Shown here: positions 53,501-64,000 of the stretch, one piece after another
Position numbering within the stretch: position 1 is the stretch's first letter
Layout: each line of letters opens with the position of its first letter
Origin: Bugula neritina
Lineage: Eukaryota > Bryozoa > Gymnolaemata > Cheilostomatida > Bugulidae
NCBI GenBank assembly: GCA_964035545.1
Contig: OZ037768.1
Location: 20,706,700 to 20,770,699, forward strand
Direction: 5' to 3'
DNA: 64,000 nucleotides
The notes under the pieces: generated by a model
Databases searched by the model: none
What the model was told of the DNA's origin: nothing
Seen by the model: only the letters and a program-made list of their open reading frames with translations
Position numbers and translations under genes: made by a program

Positions 53501-56500
53501 TAAAACCATTTTTGCAAAGCTATCAACTACGGTTTACTATATATATCATAAAAGTATAGCAACTACTAAATATAGTAAAGCCTTCTCGGTGTCCCTTATA
53601 GAGAAAACAACTCCTACAGTGATTTAAAGAATGACACTATTACCAAGTTTCTAGTTTGACAAAGTATGAAAACAGAAATAATTTAAATTCTTCATTCAAC
53701 TGATATTTAACCATTTACTCACATGAAATTATTTTCATTTCCTGCACAACCTCCATATACAAACTGAATGCATGCTCCATCTTTGTTACCCCATCGTCTG
53801 AGGAAGCCACGGCATGGTCCAGTATCCAAAGATTGTTCGCATTTATCAGTTTGAGGAGCTATGACTGAAGAGGGACATGTTCTTACACATTCTTCTTTGG
53901 ATCTGAATCAATATACAGTCTAAATATTCCCACCTGGTTATGATTAGACCTACTACCTTATATTTAGCAATTTAATACAGCATAAAATGTAGACAAATTG
54001 TAGAGTATATATACAAACAATCAACAGCTATAGCCATTAGAATTTAATTATTGTAACATATGATTTATTAATTGTTGTTCTTTAGTAGTACAGTCTCACC
54101 TAAAGTTATTGTTATTCCCTCCACAACCTCCATATGTAAACATTCTACAAGTTCCATTTTCACTTCCCCATCTTTGAAAGTTGGCATTGCATGGTCCTGT
54201 GACTAATGGCTGATCACAAGTGTCTACTTTAACAAGACGTGGTGTAGGAGTGTTTGCTGGAAGACATGACTCTTTACACTCCTGCTCAGATCTAGATAGA
54301 GGTTACAGAGTGTAAAGAGCAAACATAAATTTTAGTGCACTGTTACTGGGTATTTGTGGCAAAAGAGTATTTTTATAGAACTTACCGGAAGTTATTCCCA
54401 TTTCCGCCACACCCTCCATAGACAAACTTTTTACACACTCCATCTTCATGTGCCCATCTTTCAAAGTAGCCAAAACAGTTTCCTGGAGTGACTGGTTGTG
54501 TGCAGACGTCAGTGGATACTGATGGAGGACAAGACCTTTCACACTCAACTTTGGACCTGATGAAATATGATGTTGATTAAAAATAACAAAAAAAGTTTAG
54601 AATTAAACGAGAAAATACGAGGAAATTATGTCTTTAAAATATTCTCACCTAAAGTTATTGTTATTTCCGCCACAGCCTCCATATGTAAACATTCTACAAG
54701 TTCCATTTTTACTTCCCCATCTCTGAAAGTTGGCTCTGCATAGTCCTGTAACTAATGGCTGGTCACAAGTGTCTACTTTAACAGGAAGTGATGTAATGTT
54801 TGCTTGTAGACAGGTCTGCTCACACTCCTGTTCAGATCTACATAATCACATATACAAACATATATTGAAGCTAGTACATGGTTGTTAGACTAGTTATAGT
54901 ATGCAATCATAACCAAAGAAAAGTTTCTAGAACTTACCGGAAGTTGTTGTTATTCCCTCCACAACCTCCATATGTAAACATTCTACAAGTTCCATTTTCA
55001 CTTCCCCATCTTTGAAAGTTGGCTTTGCATGGCCCTGTGACTAATGGCTGGTCACAAGTGTCTACTTTAACAAGACGTGATGTAGGAATGATTGCTGGAA
55101 GACATGATTCTTTACACTCCTGCTCAGATCTAGATAGAAATTACAGAACGTTAGAAACAGACATAAACTTTAGTAAACTGCTACCAGATATTTTTGACAA
55201 AAGAATATTTGTATGGAACTTACCGGAAGTTATTCCCATTTCCGCCACACCCTCCATAGACAAACTTTTTGCACACTCCATCTTCATGTGCCCATCTTTC
55301 AAAGTAACCATAACAGTTTCCTGGAGTGACTGGTTGTGTGCAGACGTCAGTGGATACTGATGGAGGACAAGATCTTTCACACTCAGTTTTAGACCTAAGA
55401 AAAAGAATAGTTTTTTTAAATAAACACAAATTTAGATCTAAAGAAAAAGAAATGTTAAATCTTTTCAATATTCTCACCTAAAGTTATTGTTATTCCCACC
55501 ACAACCTCCATATGTAAACATTCTACAAGTTCCATTTTCACTTCCCCATCTCTGAAAGTTAGCATTGCAGGGTCCTGTGACTAATGGCTGGTCACAAGTG
55601 TCTACTTTAACGCGACGTGGTGTAGGACTGATTGCTGGAAGACATGACTCTTTACACTCTTGTTCCGATCTATACAATTATAAGTGATACAGAGTTCTTG
55701 TAATATTGTGCTACTAGAAAACCGCAACCTCAATTTCTTTTAAAACTGATACCATTATTTTAGAATTGTTAAAGAATGTAATATAACTTATTGATGGAGT
55801 TTTCAGACCCTACCGGAAGTTGTTACCATTTCCGCCACACCCTCCATAGACAAACTTTTTACACACTCCATCTTCATGTGCCCATCTTTCAAAATAGCCA
55901 AAACAGTTTCCTGGGGTGACTGGCTGTGTGCAGATGTCAGTGGATACTGATGGAGGACAAGATCTTTCACACTCAGTTTTGGACCTAAGAAAAAAATAGT
56001 TTTTTTAAATAAACACAAATTTAGATCTAAAGAAGAAGATATGCTAAAAAAAGATCTTTTCAATATTCTCACCTAAAGTTATTGTTATTCCCTCCACAAC
56101 CTCCATATGTAAACATTCTACAAGTTCCATTTTCACTTCCCCATCTCTGAAAGTTAGCATTGCAAGGTCCTGTGACTAATGGCTGGTCACAAGTGTCTAC
56201 TTTAACAAGACGTGGTGTAGGAGTGTTTGCTGGAACACATGATTCTTTACACTCCTGCTCAGATCTAGATAGAAGTTACAGAACGTTAGAAACAGACATA
56301 AACTTTAGTAAACTGCTACCAGATATTTTTGACAAAAGAATATTTGTATGGAACTTACCGGAAGTTATTCCCATTTCCGCCACACCCTCCAAAGACAAAC
56401 TTTTTGCACACTCCATCTTCATGTGCCCATCTTTCAAAGTAACCATAACAGTTTCCTGGAGTGACTGGTTGTGTGCAGACGTCAGTGGATACTGATGGAG

Positions 56501-59500
56501 GACAAGATCTTTCACACTCAACTTTGGACCTGATGAAATATGATATTGATTAAAAATAACAAACAAAAGCTTAGAATTAAACAAAAAAATACAATGAGAA
56601 TTATGTCTCGTTTAATATTCTCACCTAAAATTGTTGTTATTTCCACCACAACCTCCATAGGTAAACATTCTACAAGTTCCATTTTCACTTCCCCATCTTT
56701 GAAAGTTGGCTCTGCATAGTCCTGTGACTAATGGCTGGTCACAAGTGTCAACTTTAACAGGAAGTGATGTAATGTTTGCTTGTAGACAGGTCTGCTCACA
56801 CTCCTGTTCAGATCTACATAATCACATATACAAACATATATTGAAGCTAATACATGGATGTTAGACTAGTTATAGCATGCATACAATCATAACCAAAGAA
56901 AAGTTTCTAGAACTTACCGGAAGTTGTTGTTATTCCCTCCACAACCTCCATATGTAAACATTCTACAAGTTCCATTTTCACTTCCCCATCTCTGAAAGTT
57001 GGCTCTGCATGGCCCTGTGACTAATGGCTGGTCACAAGCGTCTACTTTTACAAGACGTGGTGTAGGAGTGTTTGCTGGAAGACATGACTCTTTACACTCT
57101 TGTTCCGATCTACACAATTATAAGTGATACAGAGTTCTTGTAATATTGTGCTACTAGAAAACGGCAACTTCAATTTCTTTTAAAACTGATACCATTATTT
57201 TAGAGTTGTTAAAGAATGTAATATAACTTATTGATGGAGTTTTCAGACCCTACCGGAAGTTGTTACCATTTCCGCCACACCCTCCATAGACAAACTTTTT
57301 ACACACTCCATCTTCATGTGCCCATCTTTCAAAGTAGCCAAAACAGTTTCCTGGGGTGACTGGCTGTGTGCAGACGTCAGTGGATACTGATGGAGGACAA
57401 GATCTTTCACACTCAACTTTAGACCTGATGAAATATGATGTTGATTAAAAATAACAAACAAAAGCTTAGAATTAAACAAAAAAATACAATGAGAATTATG
57501 TCTCGTTTATAATATTCTCACCTAAAATTGTTGTTATTTCCACCACAACCTCCATATGTAAACATTCTACAAGTTCCATTTTCACTTCCCCATCTCTGAA
57601 AGTTGGCTCTGCATAGTCCTGTAACTAATGGCTGGTCACAAGTATCTACTTCTACAGGAAGTGATGTAATGTTTGCTGGTAGACATGACTGCTCACACTC
57701 CTGTTCAGATCTACACACATATGTATGATAAATTTATTGAAATACTGTTATGTCACTAGGAAATAACAAAATTAATTCATTTTGAAACTAGTACATCAAT
57801 GTTAAACAAGTTATAGTATACAATCATAACCAAAGAAACACCTCTAGAACTTACCGGAAGTTGTTGTTATTCCCTCCACAACCTCCATATGTAAACATTC
57901 TACAAGTTCCATTTTCACTTCCCCATCTCTGAAAGTTGGCTCTGCATGGCCCTGTGACTAATGGCTGGTCACAAGCGTCTACTTTTACAAGACGTGGTGT
58001 AGGAGTGTTTGCTGGAAGACATGATTCTTCGCACTCCTGTTCAGATCTAGATCGAGATTACAGAATGTTAAAAACAAACATAAACTTTAGTGAACTATTA
58101 CCAGATATTTCTGACAAAGGAATACTTGTATGGAACTTACCGGAAGTTGTTACCATTTCCGCCACACCCTCCATAGACAAACTTTTTGCACACTCCATCT
58201 TCATGTGCCCATCTTTCAAAGTAACCATAACAGTTTCCTGGGGTGACTGGTTGTGTGCAGACGTCAGTGGCTACTGATGAAGGACAAGATCTTTCACACT
58301 CAACTTTGGACCTGATGAAATAACCAATCAGAGGTTTTGAATGTTGCGCCTCCTAAAGTGCCACTAACACTTGAGCTGTTATTAGCAAAGCCATGTTTGC
58401 ATGTGATTTATACAGCAAAGTGTGAAAGCTTATTTTCACTGGTTAAGATATTCTGTTACATAATAGCTGCAGACTTATAGCTCCTCGTTACATTTTTGAT
58501 TACTAAAAGCTGTATTGTATCATAATTCTGTTTGAATTCAACACGACTGCAATATATACTCGACCACACTTTGTTGGAAAAATATACATATGGTCTAATG
58601 TTGAAAACTTTATAATATTTGCTCTAAATATTCCAATCAAAAAGTGGTTTGAACTTTTACTAATTTTGATGTGAAATCGCCAAAATATTTCAATTGTTAC
58701 TTTCAAATTTGTCATATTATGCTACAGTTATAATTATTATTGTATTTCAGGTATATTATATATCACAAGATTTTTACAATTAGTAAAGACTTTTCAAGGT
58801 TTATTCACATTAAGAAGTTTCTGCAAAAGATGTGGCTATTAAAGCCATTCATTACAAAACAGATGGGCACATTGAAATGATGCCAACGCATCTTCATTAT
58901 ACTGTCGACAGTTTGTGTATTTAATAGGAACAGATAAGCACTTTGATTAGCACTTGGTAAATTATATTTATACCTATAATTTTTGAAAGGAATGTGCTAA
59001 CTTGTGTAAATTAATAATTATATATACAATTTCTGAACTTCTCAGCTCATCAACGTATGCCAGATTTGAAAATTGTCTGTTTGGAAAGAGTACTGCATTT
59101 CAAGCATAACTTTTTTTCTTTAAAACCAATTGATGCCCAAAACTTGCCACTTTTTGAAAAGTTTTCTAACAAGAAGAGACCTTTAGGCTGTGCATTTAAA
59201 GAGAAAAAGCAACAGGAAGCTTCTAAGTAGTTGGTCTTGATGCTGCAGATTGCCGATGCCGACTATAGCATAATATAGTATGTTAGATTGTCCCTCTGTT
59301 ATTTTCTTGTAAACTGGGTTATTGGTGAGGCTTCAGGATTTTCCATTAAAAGTATGGTTTGCTTATGAAATTTTAGCACCACTGCTGTCAGTGATGTAAA
59401 AAAAGTTTGAATATTGATAATATTTTCACCTGAAGTTGTTAGTATTTCCTCCACAACCTCCAAATGTAAACACTTTGCAAGTTCCGTTTTCACTCCCCCA

Positions 59501-59605
59501 TCTCGGAAAGTTGGCTCTACAAGGTCCTATCTCCAAGGGCGCATTGCAGTCAATGGCTACAGTAAGACTAACTATGCTGAGTAATACTACAATATTTTCC
59601 TTCAT
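50560..59605 (-). CDS. Secreted multi-Kunitz serine-protease inhibitor, 20 domains plus one divergent
   Basis: Start codon 59605-59603, with a signal peptide ([17 protein letters not shown]). Exons: 59430-59605, 58141-58311, 57855-58046, 57522-57710, 57254-57424, 56918-57109, 56625-56813, 56359-56529, 56073-56264, 55814-55984, 55478-55669, 55224-55394, 54938-55129, 54649-54837, 54386-54556, 54100-54291, 53723-53902, 52952-53152, 52421-52621, 51102-51272, 50791-50979, 50560-50596 (stop 50562-50560). All junctions are phase 2 and the sum is 3,900 nt (1,299 residues). Each intron falls between Cys4 and Cys5, after GGCGG(N/G)NNNF, so every internal exon holds the end of one domain and most of the next. 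C1-x8-C2, C3-x7-C4, C4-x12-C5 and C5-x3-C6 are canonical, but C2-C3 is usually 13 residues instead of 15. The last domain keeps six Cys but has lost YGGC. Kunitz domains insert the residue after Cys2 (P1) into a protease. No membrane anchor is seen, so it is probably extracellular. Extra exons in the 1.1-kb intron 1 are not excluded. Confidence 0.93.
51010..51068. repeat. (CA)n/(CACGCG)n alternating purine-pyrimidine tract
   Basis: CACACACACACA followed by five CGCGCACA-type units in the intron between exons 20 and 21 of the Kunitz gene. It is the only CpG-dense simple repeat in an AT-rich window. Confidence 0.95.
51321..51554. mobile_element. MITE with 22-bp terminal inverted repeats in a Kunitz-gene intron
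   Basis: Left end CAGTGCTCCCTCCGTATCTC and right end the inverse of CAGTGCTCCCTCCATATCTC, with one mismatch. Length is 234 bp, no ORF. A CAGTRSTCCC-type terminus resembles pogo/Tigger elements, which duplicate TA. TA is present on the left; the right flank now reads CA. Confidence 0.85.
52316..52390. repeat. 26-bp triplet tandem repeat next to Kunitz exon 19
   Basis: Three copies of CATGGTAAATAAGCCCTAACT (third truncated to CATGGTAAATAAC) joined by GGTAAGTA/AGTAAGCG-type spacers, about 30 bp into the intron after exon 19. Confidence 0.85.
54100..58311 (-). repeat. Higher-order exon repeat (A-B-C units) of the Kunitz gene
   Basis: Exons 2-16 fall into three classes by length and sequence. 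A is 171 nt ([19 protein letters not shown]). B is 192 nt (linker with P-T-P-R-(L/R)-V-K-V-D). C is 189 nt (linker with SLPVEVD, LVTGLC). In transcript order they read A-B-C, A-B-C, A-B, A-B, A-B-C, A-B. Introns are duplicated too: 55670-55813 and 57110-57253 are almost identical, as are 55130-55223 and 56265-56358. Confidence 0.92.
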
Positions 59606-59658
59606 GTTACACTAGCAGCTCTAGTACAAATAATGCCGGTATATGAGAGTGTCAACGT

Positions 59659-59665
59659 TTATATA
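59659..59665 (-). promoter_or_regulatory. TATA box of the Kunitz gene
   Basis: TATATAA on the minus strand, 54 bp upstream of the start codon. With the usual 25-30 bp spacing, transcription would start near 59630 and leave a short 5' UTR. Position is reasonable but TATA-like strings are frequent in this AT-rich DNA. Confidence 0.45.
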
Positions 59666-62600
59666 ATATGTCTGCATGCTGTCATCATTGGTCAGCCCAG
59701 TGTCATATATATTGATAGGCGCAGTCAGGTATCCAGCAAGTGAGTTTATTTCTTATCCTGATAATGTAAACACAGAATTTATAACTTTCAAAGAGCTTGT
59801 ATTTAAAGAGAAACCATACTTTTTGCAAGCAAAAGCAGATGTTTATTAAAGTAGGTTAACTAATGCTCGGCTATAGTCTCATATATAGTCATATGGTAAT
59901 CATTGAATATTTAATCTATAACACACAGAAATGTTTACATTAACTAAAAAGATGCATAGTTGTATAGCAAATTTATGTCTACAATTATCTAAATAATCCA
60001 AACCTTTTTATTATTATTATTATATTTTACAAAACTATAGCTGGCTTCAAAGATTATATGTACGTATAAATACCAAATACTGCTGTAGGATATTAAAAGG
60101 ACAAAAATATAATATTGAGGGATAGATTTTTGTGTTAGATAATTTTAGTTTTGCTAAAGGAAGAGCTATATGTGATATTACTATTTTTATCAAATTTTTC
60201 CACTTCACACTAAAGACAAATTATGTAATGTTTTGATGTGAAGAATTTAGTGCCTGCTTAATCTTGTGCTATACTGCATGTTTCCTGAAACTGGCTGAAT
60301 AGCCATGCTGTGAACAGCACATAACTTTCAACATGTAGCTATTCAGGGTTGCTGCACAGTAGCAATTTAGCTCTTCAAAGTAACAATCCGGCAAAATTAT
60401 CTAATTACAGATATTATAGTTCTAACTAGTCGTCTGCACAAAAACAGCCAATGAGGAAGTAGACGATGAGCCGGCAAAGTTAAATTTGTGTAAAATGAAA
60501 CAAATTCCTTGAAACCGAGTTTTTCTCTGACAAACATTGTTTTAAATTACAGCGAATCAGTTGCAGCTCAGCCCACGCTACAAAATACTTTTCTTATGAA
60601 TATACAACTACCCTGCACGGCATATTCATATGTTAAGAGAAGGTCAACATTATATTTAGCTAATTTGACATCATAAAACAGGTAACAGCTGTCACCTTCA
60701 GCAATTCCTCACCTTTTCTCATGACATTGAGTAGTAAACTTGTTTGAAGTTGGGTTGACTTACTGCTAGGGATATGTTTACAACCGCCATAAGCATTCCA
60801 CATTTATATTAGGGCAGAATGTTGCGAGGTAGTTCTGTTTGAAAAATTCATTGCAAACGATTTTATACTAGTGACATAGAAATATCTACTTTTATGCTTC
60901 AACATTTTGCAATGCAATTGCTTGCAGTCATGCTCATACCGATGAATTTGTGGTTGTGATCTGCATTCACTCATGGTTGTGGTTTCGAAGCTTGGAAACG
61001 TAATAAATGTTTGTTAATAAATAGAAATTTTACAAAATTTAGTAGTTTTCATTATTGAGAATAGAACTATATAACAAGAGGTCCATTTGTGATTGTAATC
61101 TGCATGCATAATTATTCACGCTATAGGTAGGTAGGCCTACATGAAATCTCACTTATAGAAAGCTAATTTTTTATGAAATCTGCAAAATATCTTGCAAAGC
61201 TAAACTTTCTACTACTGCTTTTGAAATTTCTGGATAACCTTGTTTTTATAAAGCCAAAAATTGCAGCAAATCATTTGGAAAAAATAATTGGACATTTAAA
61301 CTGCATTGATTTCAAATTGAGCTGCTAAAAGGAACATTCTTATTTTATGTCTATCAGCCAAAAATATGTTTGTTAATGTTTTCTAAATCAGCCACGAATT
61401 CTGACTGGTCACGATGAATGTTTCAATTTTTTGCTAGAATGCTATCTTTCTCAAGCTTTTATTACATTCTAAATCGTGTCATAAGTAATATAGACACTCT
61501 GTACTGCTCTTTAAAGCTTACAATCACTTGTGTATTTGAGCTAGTTTCATCTAAAAGTTGTTTACTATAATACCCTTTAATTATTATTAATATACTGCTT
61601 TAAAGTTATGTAATATCCTATCAGCTTACCTTACTGGATATATCAAATTACAATAAGTACCATTTTTAAAGCAATTAGGTTTACTCCAACTTGTTGGACT
61701 GATAGTACTAGAATGAGAGATTTGAGTCAATGTTGATTTTGTGTAATATAAATTATGTAACTCATTACGACATAAATAATATATTGTTATATCGATATTT
61801 TTTTATTATATATACCGAGCAGGCTTTTATTAAACCAAACTAAATGTCATTCTATGCAATATAATAGGCATGCTACTTTTATCACATATATAGGACTACG
61901 TGTATGCTAAGCTTAACTTTTCTTTATCTAATACTATTTTATTCAACATTCGATAGCAACATTTCATGTAAAGCATATTGGTACAAAATAATAGTCAAGA
62001 TCACAAGTTAGTTCTTATATATTCTTTTCAAAAAGTAGCTCTAATAAACAATGCATGTAATATACTGTAACTAGTGTAACATGCATAGTGATTTACATGA
62101 GTTACATAAGGGTTTCAGAACACTAAAATGTATACGTGATGTACATAAATAATACGTGAAACATACTCTAAACGTAGAGAAATAGTCAGGGCTAGATTAA
62201 TGAAAATTTGGATAACAAGTTGAAATATTTAAATTATATTTAATTATAGATTATTAGCTACCATCATGTCACTTGTCACTTCCCAGCTAATCTGCCATGC
62301 AGACATGACAGTTAGTGATTACCGGGCAATACAACAGCTGATTTCCTGTCAATATGGAGCTCTGAGTCATAGTTTTCTATTCACATAATAATATCATTAT
62401 TTAAAGTACCTGTCTAGAAACAGCTGTAGTGTATAATTAATATATCTAACCTATAACCAATATATGTATTGTATAATCATTAAAGGTTAAAGGTACATCA
62501 TTTCACTGAAAAACCATAAAATAATTACCATCTGACTAACTTAAACTTAGCACATGTATTTCTAGTTGTTGTAGAAAAATAGTCATGTTAGAATGGCAAT

Positions 62601-64000
62601 ATCACTAGTTGTCTGTTTCAATTATAAGACCAGAGTTCGGCATTGCTTAACACCACGGCTGCAATATAATTTTTAAAAAACTTAATCAAATCTCTTTGCT
62701 GTATTATATAAATAAAAGCATAATGTTGCATGTGTGACATGTACATGTATAAGTTAAATAGTTTTACGATAATTTATTTATATTTATTATATATATTATA
62801 TTTATTAAAAAGAGTTTTTAATATACAAATAGTAGTTACAGACCATAGCAATATAACAAACTGCAAAGGTATTTATGACTATTGTCAATGAACAACAACA
62901 TGGTATGCTATAATGTAATTTTTTATTACTTTAAAAACATTCATAACAACAACAATCAACAAGAGTAACAATAACAGATTTTGTCATACAACAAATAGCC
63001 TATTAGTTTTATAGTGGATACTTTTGGTAGGCTATAAATAACCAACATTATTTTACATGCATATATCATATGTATGCAATATATAGTAATTTAACATACC
63101 ATGTGTTGCATGTATATGATTCCTTCATAGCAGTATTAAATATTGAGTAGCAACAATAACAAACTTAACTAGCATCTTCTAAATGTCGCCAAACACTTTT
63201 CTATCCCCAACTTTGTTTTCAAGTATTTTGAATCAGAGAAAAAGCGTTTTAGAATAATCATAAAGCGAGTTATGTAAATAAAATTCAATTGAAGGTACTG
63301 TACTCTAAAAGTTAGTTTAATAGTTTTCTTCAAAAAGCGTTAATTTTTGTAATTAATTGCTGTTGATAATCAATGTAAATACTTTCGGCTGAACTAGTGT
63401 GTAATAACTCATACAGCACCACTGTTATGTTAATTACACAGACCTCTATTCCTCTATAAAATATGTTTATATTCAGTATAGTCTTATCACAGATACAGGA
63501 ACTTGATTTAATATTACAGCACAATTATATCAAAATAATCCATCTAATAAACTCTTCCTTTTATCCTTCTTAGAATATTAGGAAAAGCTCATCAAAACTG
63601 CATGGTATGCAGGATTCTGTTTGCTGTATGCTACTGTAGCTATTTGAGACGTCGCAGTGAAATACCCTGTCATTAACTTCCCATACACAAGGTTTCACAT
63701 CTCTTTAACTTCCTAAAATATATGCATTACAATAGAAGAGGAAGCTAGGCACGAGACACCTTAACTTAATCCTGCTTATTACAATATTGTGCAATGTAAT
63801 GTATTATGCAATGTACAACAGATTGAAATGCTATTGGTTGGTTGCATGATGCTTCAGTTTTATTAAGAAGTGTAAATTTTTTATGAGAAAATTCAATGTT
63901 TTAAAACAAAGTAAATGAAGTATTTTTTTTCTCATTTTGTTTAACATTGAATCATTCTATAGTGCTTTTATTATATTTTTTCTTGTATTTATGACAGAAT
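59666..64000. other. Gene-free AT-rich region
   Basis: 4.3 kb upstream of the Kunitz gene. I found no exon with recognisable protein similarity, no tRNA-like box pair, no terminal inverted repeats and only short AT tracts (60010-60030 and 62770-62810). Distal promoter elements could be here but none can be identified by eye. Confidence 0.5.

Noticed and set aside
55019-55360. Plus-strand open frames of about 110 codons repeated at 55019, 56160 and 57936
   Set aside because: They are antisense shadows of the repeated Kunitz exons and recur only because those exons do.
52400-58320. Regularly spaced repeats that could suggest a CRISPR-like array
   Set aside because: The repeated units are Kunitz exons with introns, in animal DNA; unit length and variation do not fit a CRISPR.
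50560-59605. Venom-type Kunitz toxin gene
   Set aside because: Venom Kunitz toxins are usually short single-domain proteins. This is a 1.3-kb-codon multi-domain secreted protein, and nothing in the sequence points to a toxin role.

Overview
This is AT-rich animal nuclear DNA with spliceosomal introns, 5'-GT..AG-3' junctions, microsatellites and several classes of transposable element. The gene content (a spliceosomal DEAH helicase, a GARP/EARP tethering subunit, a secreted multi-Kunitz protein, TMEM26-like membrane proteins) and the kinds of decayed mobile ORFs point to a marine-type invertebrate, perhaps a lophotrochozoan. The phylum is inference, not something the sequence proves.

Layout. 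89-4871 (minus): the first nine coding exons of DHX38/PRP16, cut by the window edge before the helicase core. 6978-7940 (plus): an intronless multi-pass membrane protein, possibly TMEM26-like. 8386-13629: a hAT-type element with an exact 8-bp target duplication, carrying a second, nested DNA element with a decayed minus-strand ORF. 15.3-31.9 kb: a transposon graveyard. It holds a 5' LTR and gag fragment with a tRNA-Leu-type primer site, a broken C2H2-finger ORF, a second gag with one in-frame stop, spliced remnants of a DUF7869-like transposon gene, a LINE reverse-transcriptase tail, and at least five repeat blocks present twice. 33921-43227 (plus): a complete 18-exon VPS53 gene (840 codons plus stop). 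44978-45913 (minus): a second copy of the membrane-protein gene, inverted relative to the first, with a palindromic MITE just upstream of its start. 48.0-50.1 kb: a decayed segmental duplication of the VPS53 3' end and the neighbouring membrane gene. 50560-59605 (minus): a 22-exon secreted protein of about 1,299 residues with 20 Kunitz domains plus one divergent terminal Kunitz-like domain. 59.6-64 kb: no gene seen.

The cellular genes do not form an operon. DHX38 and VPS53 are single-copy housekeeping genes; the membrane genes and the Kunitz exons are local duplicates.

The most interesting points are: (1) the Kunitz gene, whose exons form a higher-order A-B-C repeat, whose C2-C3 loop is two residues shorter than usual, and whose reactive-site P1 residue varies among R, K, Y, F, N and Q; (2) intronic tandem arrays in DHX38 and VPS53 whose repeat unit contains copies of the neighbouring splice site; (3) the inverted membrane-gene pair and its decayed third copy. 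All exon boundaries were assigned by hand from frame, phase, splice consensus and remembered family similarity, without alignment software.
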